From contig NZ_CP098813.1 in assembly GCF_036825535.1 (NCBI RefSeq), forward strand, positions 434,001 to 498,000: a stretch of DNA of 64,000 nucleotides. The letters are read 5' to 3'. The position numbers were made by a program, and so were the translations under genes. Positions 26,997 through 35,554 of the stretch are shown piece after piece (within the stretch, counting starts at the first letter, position 1; every line of letters starts with the position of its first letter). Under the pieces are notes generated by a model. It ran no database searches. It saw nothing but the letters and a program-made list of their open reading frames with translations, and was not told the DNA's origin. The DNA is from Parasalinivibrio latis (lineage in GTDB: Bacteria; Pseudomonadota; Gammaproteobacteria; Enterobacterales; Vibrionaceae).

Positions 26997-27920
26997 TTAC
27001 GCTTTTTTCAGGTCCGGATGCGGGTGGTATTCGTGCCAGTGTCGGGCAATTTCTTCCCGGCGGGCAAACCAAACCCGGTCGTGCTGTTTTACATATTCCA
27101 CAAACCGCTTCAGGGCAGCCAGTCGCGCTGGGCGTCCTATCAGGCGGCAGTGCAAGCCGATTGAGAGCATTTTCGGCGCATCCTGTCCCTCTTCATATAA
27201 GACGTCGAATGCATCCTTGAGGTACTGGAAAAACTGCTCACCACTGTTAAATCCTTGTGGCGTAGAGAAACGCATATCGTTGGTGTCCAGGGTGTAAGGA
27301 ATCACCAACTGGGGCTTCGACCCCTCGGTGTGCCAATATGGCAAGTCATCATCATATGCGTCAGAGTCATAAAGAAAGCCTCCCTCTTCGGCCACCAGCT
27401 TTCGGGTATTTGGGCTGGTCCGCCCGGTGTACCAACCCACCGGGCGCTTCCCGGTCGCTGCTTCAATGGCTGCGATGGCTTTTAGCATATCGGCTTTCTC
27501 GTCTTCCTCTTTAACATGCTGGTAGTCAATCCACCGGTAACCATGGCTGCAAATTTCATGGCCTTCTGCAGCCATCGCCTGAACCACTTCAGGGTAACGC
27601 TCTACCGCCATACCTACAGCGAAAATGGTGAGTGGGATCTCTTCCTTTCGGAACAGGTTCAGCACCCGCCAGACACCGGCACGGGAACCATATTCATAGA
27701 TAGATTCCATACTGATATGGCGAACCCCAGCCAACGGTTGGGCTGCCGGTATTTCCGAAAGAAAAGCTTCAGACTCCCCGTCTCCGTGCAAAACACAGCG
27801 TTCTCCGCCTTCCTCATAATTAAGGACGAATGAAACGGCAATTCTGGCCTCGCCCGGCCACATCGGGTGCGGTGGGTTGGCTCCATATCCTATTAAGTCA
27901 CGGGGATAGTCACTGCTCAT
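26997..27920 (-). CDS. puuE: PuuE, polysaccharide-deacetylase-family allantoinase
   Basis: A 307-residue NodB/CE4-fold protein: Y-P-R-D-L-I-G-Y-G near the start, V-S-F-V-L-N-Y-E-E-G-G-E, G-H-E-I-C-S-H-G-Y-R-W near 126, and S-I-G-L-H-C-R-L-I-G-R-P-A-R near 255. It hydrolyses allantoin to allantoate without the metal ligands of the AllB-type allantoinase. AAGGAGTGACTGA precedes the ATG. It is the first gene of the leftward urate operon, behind the GntR-type operator at 27991-28002. Confidence 0.95.
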   Translation of the reverse strand: MSSDYPRDLIGYGANPPHPMWPGEARIAVSFVLNYEEGGERCVLHGDGESEAFLSEIPAAQPLAGVRHISMESIYEYGSRAGVWRVLNLFRKEEIPLTIFAVGMAVERYPEVVQAMAAEGHEICSHGYRWIDYQHVKEEDEKADMLKAIAAIEAATGKRPVGWYTGRTSPNTRKLVAEEGGFLYDSDAYDDDLPYWHTEGSKPQLVIPYTLDTNDMRFSTPQGFNSGEQFFQYLKDAFDVLYEEGQDAPKMLSIGLHCRLIGRPARLAALKRFVEYVKQHDRVWFARREEIARHWHEYHPHPDLKKA

Positions 27921-27990
27921 TCAGTCACTCCTTGATTCTACGATAGCTTTGAAAGCCAGCATTTTGTTCCCGAGATAATTTGTACCAGCG

Positions 27991-28002
27991 ATTGTATACA
28001 AT
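27991..28002. promoter_or_regulatory. GntR/FCD-type operator ATTGTATACAAT upstream of puuE
   Basis: A perfect 12-bp palindrome 70 bp upstream of the puuE start. GATAATT and AATTATC flank it on the two sides. The core TTGTATACAA recurs at gcl and, with one change, at aceB. Confidence 0.75.
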
Positions 28003-28035
28003 TATCAAGTTAAAAGTAAAATAATTGTTACCAAT

Positions 28036-28070
28036 CACTAGAATCAGAATATTCATATTTTGATTCAGTG
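28036..28070. promoter_or_regulatory. Inverted repeat in the puuE-uraH intergenic region
   Basis: CACTAGAATCA (28036-28046) and TGATTCAGTG (28061-28070) are inverted copies with one extra base in the left arm. This may be an operator for the divergent promoters. The rest of the 539-bp gap between puuE and uraH is AT-rich and holds no gene that could be supported. Confidence 0.45.
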
Positions 28071-28459
28071 AGTTATATTCTCCACCACATCAGTATGTTA
28101 CTCACTTAGCATAGCACTTAAACAGCCATGTCGTTAACATATTCACAACATTGTGCTTTACACGGTAAAAATATTGTGTACATATTTAGTGTGCATTTTT
28201 TGCAAATCGGTTTGAAAGCTGCATAAGAATAAGTAAGCAGAATGTTTGCAGATCATTGTTTGTAGACAAATTGCCTGCCTCAAGCAGTTGTCGATCATAT
28301 GTAAGGACACTGCTACGCACCTGACACCTGAAGCGTTTCCAGTGCTCTGATTTGTCAAAAAAATTATTGCCTGGAGAGACTGGCCAGTCACGGCAACCGG
28401 GGCCCACCGGATGCCATAATAAAATTGACTGTCCTAAAGAAAACGATACCGAGGAAACC

Positions 28460-28813
28460 ATGGGAAAGCTGACAACACATGTACTGGATACTGCCAACGG
28501 GATGCCGGGAGCAGGAATTCACATTGCCCTGTACCGGGTAGCTGACGACCAGTTAACGCACGTTACCAGTGCCGTTACCAACGAAGATGGACGCACAGAC
28601 GCCCCACTGCTGGAAGGTACGTCACTGGAAACCGGTAAATATCAGTTGGTGTTTGATACTGCGGCCTATTTTCGCGCCCGAAACACGACGCTGGAAGAGA
28701 TTCCCTTCCTGGATGACGTGGTAATCCGGTTTGGTATCAATAACAGTGACCAGCATTACCACGTTCCCCTGCTGGTTTCCCCTTACAGTTTTTCTACCTA
28801 CCGGGGCAGTTGA
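28460..28813 (+). CDS. uraH: 5-Hydroxyisourate hydrolase
   Basis: A 117-residue transthyretin-like protein: L-T-T-H-V-L-D-T-A-N-G-M-P-G at 4-17, G-R-T-D-A-P-L-L near 45, and the C-terminal Y-R-G-S that marks hydroxyisourate hydrolases off from transthyretins. It converts 5-hydroxyisourate, the PuuD product, to OHCU for UraD. The ATG at 28460 has GAGGAAACC just upstream; a longer in-frame reading from 28352 would add 36 residues and lacks family support. It is divergent from the puuE operon and leads a unit with the permease 112 bp downstream. Confidence 0.95.
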   Translation: MGKLTTHVLDTANGMPGAGIHIALYRVADDQLTHVTSAVTNEDGRTDAPLLEGTSLETGKYQLVFDTAAYFRARNTTLEEIPFLDDVVIRFGINNSDQHYHVPLLVSPYSFSTYRGS

Positions 28814-28925
28814 CCACGGGCGTTTTGCCCAATAGCCGGGAGAAACTGGCACCGAATAAAAATACGCACCACCCCCAGGGAAAGAACAAGGCAAAACCTG
28901 AAACGGATTAATAAGGACAGTCAAA

Positions 28926-30263
28926 ATGGAAAAAACAACTGCAGCCGACCAGGAAGTCGGCAACGGCGGGCTTCTTGAGCGCCTGTTCAAGCTTCGCGAG
29001 CACGGTTCGTCAGTTAAAAATGAACTGATAGGCGGGATCACCACCTTTGCTACTATGGCGTACATCATCTTTGTGAACCCAAATATCATGTCTGCATCCG
29101 GGATGGATCCTGGTGCACTCTTCGTCGCAACCTGTATCGGTGCAGCCATTGGCACGCTAATGATGGGCCTATTTGCCAACTGGCCGGTTGGCCTGGCACC
29201 CGGCATGGGTCTGAATGCCTTTTTTGCCTTTACTGTCGTCGGCGAGATGGGTTACAGCTGGCAGGTTGCCTTGGGGGCTGTGTTTATCTCCGGCGTTATT
29301 TTTGTCGGTTTAAGTGTTTCGCGGGTACGGGAGTGGATCATTGACAGCATCCCCACCAGCCTGCGCTATGCGATGACCGCCGGGGTGGGTCTGTTCCTTG
29401 GCATTATCGGCCTGAAAAGTGCCGGTATTGTAGTAGACAGCCCTGCCACACTGGTGACACTGGGTGACTTTACCAAACCGGAGGCGATTCTTGCCGCCGT
29501 CTGTTTCTTTATCATTTCTGTACTCGCTGTCAGGCATGTGTTTGGTGCTGTACTTATCGGAATTTTTAGCGTGACTGCCATTGGCCTGGCTCTGGGGCTT
29601 GTGCAGTACAACGGCATCTTTTCCGCACCACCGAGCATTGCCCCTACGTTTCTCGCAATGGATATTGCCGGGGCACTCAACGTTGGGATGATCAGCATCA
29701 TTCTCGCCTTTCTCTTCGTCAATATCTTCGATACTGCCGGCACACTGATGGGCGTGGCTGAACGTGCCAACCTGATGAACAAAAAAACCGGGAAAATTGA
29801 AGGACTGCCCCGCGCACTGAAGGCTGACTCCCTTTCTTCAGTCGTGGGAGCCTGTTTTGGCTGCCCTCCTGTAACCAGTTATGTTGAAAGTGCTTCCGGT
29901 GTTTCAGCCGGTGCGCGAACCGGCCTGTCTGCCGTGATAGTTGGCTTGCTGTTCCTTGCTGCCATCTTCCTTGCTCCGCTTGCCGGGATGATCCCAGCCT
30001 ATGCCACTGCAGGGGCACTTATCTACGTTGCATTCTTGATGATGGGCTCAATCCGCAATGTTAACTGGGAAGACTTTACTGATTCTGTCCCGGCTGCCGT
30101 TACTGCCTTGATGATGCCGCTGACGTTCTCCATCTCCAACGGTATCGCACTCGGGTTTATCACTTATACCGTAATGAAAGCGGGAACCGGCAAGTTCTCA
30201 GACATATCCATTGCCATGTATGTCCTGAGTGTGCTGTTCGTATTCAAACTGATTCTTATCTAG
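28926..30263 (+). CDS. NCS2-family purine permease (AzgA/GhxP type)
   Basis: A 445-residue membrane protein with about 12-14 helices. It carries the COG2252 patterns E-L-I-G-G-I-T-T-F-A-T-M-A-Y near 32-46, P-G-M-G-L-N-A-F-F near 92, N-I-F-D-T-A-G-T-L-M-G-V near 263 and P-V-T-S-Y-V-E-S-A-S-G near 315. This branch takes up guanine, hypoxanthine or adenine by proton symport. Just after uraH, it is probably the guanine/hypoxanthine supplier for GuaD and XdhABC. Hairpin CTTGGGGAGC / GCTCCCCAAG follows at 30270-30293. Confidence 0.9.
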   Translation: MEKTTAADQEVGNGGLLERLFKLREHGSSVKNELIGGITTFATMAYIIFVNPNIMSASGMDPGALFVATCIGAAIGTLMMGLFANWPVGLAPGMGLNAFFAFTVVGEMGYSWQVALGAVFISGVIFVGLSVSRVREWIIDSIPTSLRYAMTAGVGLFLGIIGLKSAGIVVDSPATLVTLGDFTKPEAILAAVCFFIISVLAVRHVFGAVLIGIFSVTAIGLALGLVQYNGIFSAPPSIAPTFLAMDIAGALNVGMISIILAFLFVNIFDTAGTLMGVAERANLMNKKTGKIEGLPRALKADSLSSVVGACFGCPPVTSYVESASGVSAGARTGLSAVIVGLLFLAAIFLAPLAGMIPAYATAGALIYVAFLMMGSIRNVNWEDFTDSVPAAVTALMMPLTFSISNGIALGFITYTVMKAGTGKFSDISIAMYVLSVLFVFKLILI

Positions 30264-30269
30264 AAACAC

Positions 30270-30293
30270 TTGGGGAGCGGTTGCTCCCCAAGT
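30270..30293 (+). terminator. Hairpin after the AzgA-type permease
   Basis: CTTGGGGAGC / GCTCCCCAAG with a four-base loop, 7 bp past the stop. The following TCATTTCT is only a weak T-run. Confidence 0.6.
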
Positions 30294-30388
30294 CATTTCT
30301 GACACCAGATAAATAACCCAAGGAATACCCCACTGAATATTTAGTCTATTCACTCACTGCCAAGCCTGAAAAACAGGGAGATTGGAAC

Positions 30389-31732
30389 ATGAATGACAAG
30401 GATGAACTGACAGCCAGGCTGAGAGACCCCAGCTATACCCCACCGATGTCTCAAGCTATTCCACTTGGATTGCAACACCTGCTTGCCATGTTTGTAAGCA
30501 ATATTACACCCGCCATTATTGTCGCTGGCGCTGCCGGGTTCGGTTACGGCTCTAACTCACCGGATTTTCATAACCTGATTTACATGATTCAGGTTTCCAT
30601 GCTGTTTGCTGGTGTCGCAACCCTTTTCCAGACCATCGGCTTTGGCCCGGTTGGTGCAAGGCTCCCCATCGTACAAGGGACCAGCTTTGCCTTCGTACCT
30701 ATTATGATTCCCATTGTTGCCGGGAAAGGTGTCGATGCTATGGCGGTTGTCACCGGAGGCGTGATGGTCGGTGGTCTTTTCCACGCTTGCCTGGCCCCCC
30801 TCATCGGTAAAATTCGATTTGCCCTTCCCCCTTTAGTTACCGGTTTGGTGGTTACGCTTATTGGCCTTAGCCTGATTAAGGTTGGCATTCAGTATTCAGC
30901 AGGTGGTGTACCGGCCATCGGGACCGAGGAATACGGTAGCATGCTGAACTGGGGTATAGCCTTGCTGGTTGTGGTTGTCACTCTTGTTATTAAATTCATG
31001 ACGAGGGGCATGACCTCAATCTCGGCAATATTGATAGGTATGCTTGTTGGTTATGCCGCCGCCTGGATGCTGGGTATGGTCAGCTTTAAAAACCTCGGGA
31101 ACGCCTCTTACTTCGCGGTACCCAACCCCTTCCATTTTGGTGTGGAATTTACCATTGCCAGTATAGTGGGCTTCTGCCTGATGTCATTTATCTCAGCCAT
31201 TGAAACCGTTGGTGATGTATCCGGTATCACTAAGGGGGGCGCAGACAGGGAAGCTACCGGGGAGGAAATCAAAGGGGCAACCTTCGCCGACGGACTGGGC
31301 TCAGCCCTGTCTGGGATGTTCGGGGCACTGCCGAATACCTCTTTCTCACAAAATGTCGGCTTAATCGCCTTAACCGGTATGATGAGCAGGGGTGTTGTGA
31401 CCATTTGCGCCATTTTCTTAATTCTTGCCGGGTTTATCCCCAAGATTGGAGCGTTGATAACCACCATACCTATCGAAGTTCTGGGTGGCAGTATTCTGGT
31501 CATGTTCGGGATGATTGTTTCTGCGGGTATTTCAATGCTGTCAGAAGTGAAGTGGAACCGGCGTAACATGGTGATCTTTGCAATTTCCCTTTCTCTGGGC
31601 CTTGGGCTTCAACAGGAACCAGGGGCACTCCAGCATGTGGATGACACAGTCAAAATCTTCCTGACCTCCGGTCTGTTGCCGGCTGCGTTTCTTGCCATCA
31701 TCCTTAACTTGGTGATACCCCAGGAAGACTAA
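30389..31732 (+). CDS. NAT/NCS2-family xanthine or urate permease
   Basis: A 447-residue membrane protein of the UraA/XanQ/UacT branch: L-G-L-Q-H-L-L-A-M-F near 27-36, I-E-T-V-G-D-V near 272 and the family signature Q-N-V-G-L-I-A-L-T-G near 324. The substrate is inferred to be urate or xanthine from the neighbourhood; the sequence does not distinguish these. It sits between the guanine-type permease and phaZ, with a hairpin (GTTGCCGGG / CCCGGCAAC, 31742-31769) after it. Confidence 0.9.
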   Translation: MNDKDELTARLRDPSYTPPMSQAIPLGLQHLLAMFVSNITPAIIVAGAAGFGYGSNSPDFHNLIYMIQVSMLFAGVATLFQTIGFGPVGARLPIVQGTSFAFVPIMIPIVAGKGVDAMAVVTGGVMVGGLFHACLAPLIGKIRFALPPLVTGLVVTLIGLSLIKVGIQYSAGGVPAIGTEEYGSMLNWGIALLVVVVTLVIKFMTRGMTSISAILIGMLVGYAAAWMLGMVSFKNLGNASYFAVPNPFHFGVEFTIASIVGFCLMSFISAIETVGDVSGITKGGADREATGEEIKGATFADGLGSALSGMFGALPNTSFSQNVGLIALTGMMSRGVVTICAIFLILAGFIPKIGALITTIPIEVLGGSILVMFGMIVSAGISMLSEVKWNRRNMVIFAISLSLGLGLQQEPGALQHVDDTVKIFLTSGLLPAAFLAIILNLVIPQED

Positions 31733-31741
31733 CGTTATTTG

Positions 31742-31769
31742 GTTGCCGGGAGAGTCCACGCCCGGCAAC
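31742..31769. terminator. Hairpin between converging permease and phaZ
   Basis: GTTGCCGGG / CCCGGCAAC stem with a ten-base loop between two converging genes. No strong T-run. Confidence 0.5.
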
Positions 31770-31799
31770 CGCCTTTCACGCATTTAGTAACTTCGGGGT

Positions 31800-33023
31800 T
31801 CATTCTCCGAATTTGTGTATAAATTCCTTTATTTTCGGAGCAATGTTTTCACGATAGCGCCTTCCGTTAAAAATACCGTAGTGTCCCACACCCTTCTGCT
31901 CCAGGTGGACCTTTTTCGATTTAGGCACGTTCTTGCAAAGGGTCAGAGCAGCCGAGGTCTGCCCGCGTCCGGTAATATCATCCAGCTCGCCTTCAATGGT
32001 CATTATCGCCGTCTTACGAATGGCTTTTAAATCAATAGGGTTGCCGCGGTACAACATGGTGCCATTTGGCAACTTGTGCTCCAGGAAAACCTTACGGACA
32101 GTATCCAGATAATAATGTGCAGGCAGATCCATGACTGCCAGGTATTCGTTATAGAACTTCCGGTGCGCCTCCGCGTTGTCGCCGTCGCCGACAATGAGAT
32201 CGTTGAAAAACTTAAAGTGCTTCTGTACATGGGAGTCAAGGTTCATCGACAGAAACCCCGACAGTTGTACAAACCCCGGATAAACCAACTGCCCGACTCC
32301 GGCAAACCTGTCCGGGACTGTACAGATCACATTCGACTCAAACCACTCAAGATCCTTTCCACTGGTGTAGTCGTTTACTTCAGTGGGGTTAATACGGGTA
32401 TCGATCGGGCCGCCCATCAGCGTCATTGTGGGTGTTGTCGCAGCATTCCCCCGCTCAGACATCAACGCCACGGCCACCATAAGGGGCACACAAGGCTGGC
32501 ATACCGCTATGGCATGTGTATCCGGGCCCAGCATTTCCAGGAACTCAACCAGGTAATCCACGTAATCATCGAAGTGAAATTCTCCGTCACTCAAAGGCAC
32601 ATCGCGGGCATTTCGCCAGTCAGTGACATACACATCATGGTCGGGCAGAAATTCCTTAATCGACCCACGAAGTAACGTAGCAAAGTGCCCCGAAAGAGGG
32701 GCTATAAACAGTACTTTGGGTTGGTTAGGCTGAGCCTTACTGCGCCGGAAATGAAGCAGGTTACAAAACGGTCTGTTAGCAATCACATTGTACTGGATAG
32801 CCAACTTCTCACCATTGATTACGGTATGATCCAACTCCCAGGCAGGTTCGTCATAACAGTCTGTCAGTCGTTCTACCAACTCCATGGATGCATCCAATGT
32901 TCGGGTGACTTCTGAAGTCCGCATGAAATTCCATGGTGCTGCATTTACATCCCGGATGAATTTCGCCCAGCTGTTCAGCGGCTTAATTGCATCCATGTAT
33001 GTCGCATTAAGTTGGTAAAGCAT
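31800..33023 (-). CDS. phaZ: Intracellular polyhydroxyalkanoate depolymerase
   Basis: A 407-residue alpha/beta hydrolase with the intracellular PhaZ patterns: M-L-Y-Q-L-N-A-T at the start, P-L-S-G-H-F-A-T-L-L-R near 109-119, and a nucleophile motif A-V-C-Q-P-C in which Cys175 replaces the usual serine, as in the Ralstonia-type PhaZ. V-G-H-Y-G-I-F-N-G near 380 holds the catalytic His. It mobilises stored PHB in the cytoplasm. No phasin or synthase gene is in the window. Why it sits in a purine island is unclear; PHB-derived acetyl-CoA is the AceB co-substrate. Confidence 0.9.
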   Translation of the reverse strand: MLYQLNATYMDAIKPLNSWAKFIRDVNAAPWNFMRTSEVTRTLDASMELVERLTDCYDEPAWELDHTVINGEKLAIQYNVIANRPFCNLLHFRRSKAQPNQPKVLFIAPLSGHFATLLRGSIKEFLPDHDVYVTDWRNARDVPLSDGEFHFDDYVDYLVEFLEMLGPDTHAIAVCQPCVPLMVAVALMSERGNAATTPTMTLMGGPIDTRINPTEVNDYTSGKDLEWFESNVICTVPDRFAGVGQLVYPGFVQLSGFLSMNLDSHVQKHFKFFNDLIVGDGDNAEAHRKFYNEYLAVMDLPAHYYLDTVRKVFLEHKLPNGTMLYRGNPIDLKAIRKTAIMTIEGELDDITGRGQTSAALTLCKNVPKSKKVHLEQKGVGHYGIFNGRRYRENIAPKIKEFIHKFGE

Positions 33024-33516
33024 ACATCGCCCTCAATTTGTTCTGGAAGTGGCCTTCACTTGACGTTTAGCTCATTTTTTGACCATCAATTAACATGTTA
33101 GCCCAGAATTTCATGGTCGTGGTTTAACGGCAAAGAGATATCACTGCACAAACCTCCCCCCTATTCAGAGCCAGGCTCTTAATAAATGCAGGCAAAGATA
33201 CACAGTTGGACAAACCACTTTTTCACTGCACCCAGTCAATCGGCACAGCGTTGAACAAGCTAAAAAAGACCCTTCCTTTTTAAGACTGATTACTCATTAA
33301 CACACTGCCGTTATACCCCTCTGTAGTAAAAACACAGGGTGCTATAGCTAACTCCCTTAACAAAAGTGCACCTAGTTGAGCATTAAATTATTAAAACAAA
33401 TGACATTTGTTTTAAATGTGTAACCGAAATGGTAATAGAAATAGTTATCATTATTTAACATTATGATTTATAAAGATTTTCTTGCCTTTGGGTGATTCTT
33501 CACCTACCCTTATTTT
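33024..33516. other. Intergenic region upstream of the bacterioferritin pair
   Basis: About 500 bp without a supportable gene, AT-rich towards the right. GAAATAGTTATCATTATTT (33438-33456) has only a partial Fur-like resemblance. It contains the divergent promoters of phaZ and bfr. Confidence 0.5.
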
Positions 33517-33530
33517 TTGATTTAGATCAA
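33517..33530. promoter_or_regulatory. FNR/ANR-type box upstream of bacterioferritin
   Basis: TTGATTTAGATCAA is a perfect FNR palindrome (TTGAT-N4-ATCAA), 33 bp upstream of the first bfr start. At that distance it could repress or, with an upstream -35, activate under low oxygen. Confidence 0.65.
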
Positions 33531-33562
33531 TTTACCTAGCGTGACTACAAGGATCTCTTACC

Positions 33563-34033
33563 ATGAAAGGTCATCAAGACGTTATTGCTGAGCTGAACAG
33601 GATTTTGACCAGTGAGCTCACGGCAATTAACCAGTACTTCCTTCACGCCCGGATGTTCCGTAATTGGGGTTTGGAAGAACTGAACGAGAAGGACTACAAA
33701 AAATCCATCCAGGATATGAAGCATGCAGACAAGCTGATAGAACGCATCCTGTTCCTGGAAGGCCTGCCAAACCTCCAACATCTCGACCGCCTGCGTATCG
33801 GTGAAAACGCAGAGGAAATGCTGGGCAGTGACAAGGTGATGTTGGAAGAAGAGTTGGTTGTCCTTCGCGAAGCCATTGCCCTGTGCGAGGAAAAACAGGA
33901 TTACGTCACCCGCGACATGCTGACCGAGATCCTCGAAGACGAGGAAGAACACCTTGACTGGCTGGAAGCACAATTCGAACTTATCGGCATGACCGGTATC
34001 CAAAACTACCTGCAATCACAGATGGACGATTAA
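33563..34033 (+). CDS. bfr: Bacterioferritin subunit with heme-ligand Met52
   Basis: A 156-residue four-helix ferritin. Ferroxidase ligands E18, H54, E94, E127 and H130 align with E. coli Bfr, while position 51 is Asp instead of Glu. Met52, which ligates heme between two subunits, is present (I-Q-D-M-K-H-A). The C-terminus N-Y-L-Q-S-Q-M matches. AAGGATCTCTTACC precedes the ATG. It is followed after 9 bp by a second, differently equipped subunit, so the two probably assemble together into a 24-mer that stores iron. Confidence 0.95.
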   Translation: MKGHQDVIAELNRILTSELTAINQYFLHARMFRNWGLEELNEKDYKKSIQDMKHADKLIERILFLEGLPNLQHLDRLRIGENAEEMLGSDKVMLEEELVVLREAIALCEEKQDYVTRDMLTEILEDEEEHLDWLEAQFELIGMTGIQNYLQSQMDD

Positions 34034-34042
34034 GGGAATAAA

Positions 34043-34528
34043 ATGAAAGGCAATCAAGACGTTATTGACGCACTCAACAGCCTGCTGACCAACGAGCTGT
34101 CAGCAATGGATCAGTACTTTGTCCACGCCCGCATGTATGAGGACTGGGGCCTGCACGAGCTGTACGAGCGTATTAACCATGAGTCAGATGATGAGCGTGA
34201 ACATGCTTCCATGCTGATTAACCGCATTTTGTTCCTGGAAGGTACACCTGATGTCCAGTCCCGTGCTGCACTGACTATTGGCAAAAATGTGCAGGAAATG
34301 CTGCACAATGATCTTCAGTATGAATACAAGGTTGCTGCTGACCTGCGAGAAGTTATCGCCCTGTGTGAGGAAAAGCAGGACTACCAGACCCGCGAAATAC
34401 TGGTCAAGTTGCTCGACGATACTGAATCAGACCACATGTACTGGCTGGAAAAGCAAATGTGGCTTATCGACAATGTCGGGCTGCAAAACTACGTTCAGTC
34501 CAAAATGGGCAAAGACGGCGGCCACTAG
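34043..34528 (+). CDS. Bacterioferritin subunit lacking the heme Met
   Basis: A 161-residue bacterioferritin paralogue. It keeps a full set of ferroxidase ligands (E18, E51, H54, E94, then E-S-D-H near 127-131), but position 52 is Arg (D-D-E-R-E-H-A), so it cannot supply the Met heme ligand. The shared start M-K-G-N-Q-D-V-I shows a duplication. It lies 9 bp behind the first bfr and ends at a clear terminator. Confidence 0.93.
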   Translation: MKGNQDVIDALNSLLTNELSAMDQYFVHARMYEDWGLHELYERINHESDDEREHASMLINRILFLEGTPDVQSRAALTIGKNVQEMLHNDLQYEYKVAADLREVIALCEEKQDYQTREILVKLLDDTESDHMYWLEKQMWLIDNVGLQNYVQSKMGKDGGH

Positions 34529-34560
34529 CAGGTATTGCTGTTTTTAGGTTGAAATTAGAA

Positions 34561-34584
34561 ACGGCGCTGATGCGCCGTTTTTTG
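34561..34584 (+). terminator. Rho-independent terminator after the bfr pair
   Basis: ACGGCGC / GCGCCGT stem with a four-base loop, followed by TTTTTTG. Confidence 0.92.
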
Positions 34585-34606
34585 TTTCATACTTCTGTCA
34601 GATTAA

Positions 34607-34828
34607 AACGCCATCGTTAAAACTCGCAAGATTACCAATAAATCACCGCTCGACTACTTAAATGAACTTCGCCTGAAATCCGCTGCTGAGGCGTTAAAAG
34701 CCAATAACAAGCTGTCTGTTACGGATATTGGCTTCGAAATGGGTTTCCGTTCCAGCCAGTATTTTAGCCGCCGGTTTTCCGAGTATTTTGGGATGTCACC
34801 AAGTAAATACCGAAAACAGCAGTTTTAA
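34607..34828 (+). pseudogene. Remnant of an AraC-family regulator (C-terminal DNA-binding part only)
   Basis: The plus-strand frame from 34607 to the stop at 34826-34828 reads 73 codons that match the end of AraC regulators: K-S-P-L-D-Y-L-N-E-L-R-L-K-S-A-A-E-A-L-K, then V-T-D-I-G-F-E-M-G-F-R-S-S-Q-Y-F-S-R-R-F and G-M-S-P-S-K-Y-R-K. An in-frame TAA at 34604 and the bfr terminator at 34561-34584 lie directly in front. There is no start codon or sensor domain. The first helix-turn-helix is largely missing. It is best read as the decayed tail of a once complete gene. Confidence 0.82.
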
Positions 34829-35023
34829 GATCCCAATCAAAAAGCCTAAATGTTATACCAATGCGACAGCTCTCACTTTCATCATTTCACAGCAGCACAG
34901 TTTTGAACTCTTCCGGAAAGCAATCCATCATGGGTTATCAAGTGTTTAGAACTCAAGTCACAGTAGTCAGCGAAGATAGCAGTTCAAGGCCACGGAAGGT
35001 CAGCATTCAAAGGAAAGGAAGAC

Positions 35024-35554
35024 ATGAAAAGACTCCCATATTTTTCCGTTTATCTATTGGCTTTAATGGCATTTTCCGCGTCGGCCCACCAAGGGGCAAC
35101 CGGTGTGGTAAAGGAGCGCATGGATGCGATGGAAGCGATGAAAGAAGCCGTCAATGAACTTAAGGCAACCTTCCGTGGGAAGCCACCTTTTGATGTTGGC
35201 GTTATACAGCGAAATGCCACCATTATTCGTGACCATGCGGGTGAAAGCCTGATAAATATGTTCCCGGAGGGGAGCATGCAAAAACCCACCGCTGCAAAAC
35301 CTGAAATTTGGGAAAACTGGGAAAAATTCACCGCGTCAGCAATGAAGCTGGAAACACTGTCGCAGGCACTGTATGACAGCGCAGAGCGACAGGAACCTAA
35401 AGATAACAAGGGCAAAAGCAAGAAAAGCCTCCTGTCTAGCAAAAACCAGAAAAATGAGAGTCTTGAATCTCTCCCAGCAAATAAGATATTCCGGTTGGTT
35501 GGTAAAGAGTGTTCGAGCTGTCACAAACCATTCCGGGTGAAAAAGAAAAAGTAA
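35024..35554 (+). CDS. Class II c-type cytochrome (c'/c556-like)
   Basis: A 176-residue periplasmic protein with a signal peptide (MKRLPYFSVYLLALMAFS). A helical-bundle start (R-M-D-A-M-E-A-M-K-E-A-V-N-E-L-K) and a C-terminal C-S-S-C-H heme site at about residues 163-167 fit the cytochrome c'/c556 fold. A lysine- and serine-rich insertion at about 125-150 makes it longer than usual. Its stop codon overlaps the next cytochrome start (TAATG). The two are probably translated together. Confidence 0.85.
   Translation: MKRLPYFSVYLLALMAFSASAHQGATGVVKERMDAMEAMKEAVNELKATFRGKPPFDVGVIQRNATIIRDHAGESLINMFPEGSMQKPTAAKPEIWENWEKFTASAMKLETLSQALYDSAERQEPKDNKGKSKKSLLSSKNQKNESLESLPANKIFRLVGKECSSCHKPFRVKKKK

Noticed and set aside
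28173..28184. ATTGTGTACATA as a further GntR operator upstream of uraH
   Set aside because: It breaks the palindrome at several positions and lies about 280 bp from the start.
28424..28924. TTGACTGTCC before uraH and GGACAGTCAA before the permease as RutR half sites
   Set aside because: Each is an isolated half with mismatches to TTGACCA; the inverted similarity is probably chance.
33438..33456. Fur-like sequence upstream of bacterioferritin
   Set aside because: Only about 12 of 19 positions match, close to what AT-rich sequence gives by chance; the nearby FNR palindrome is far stronger.
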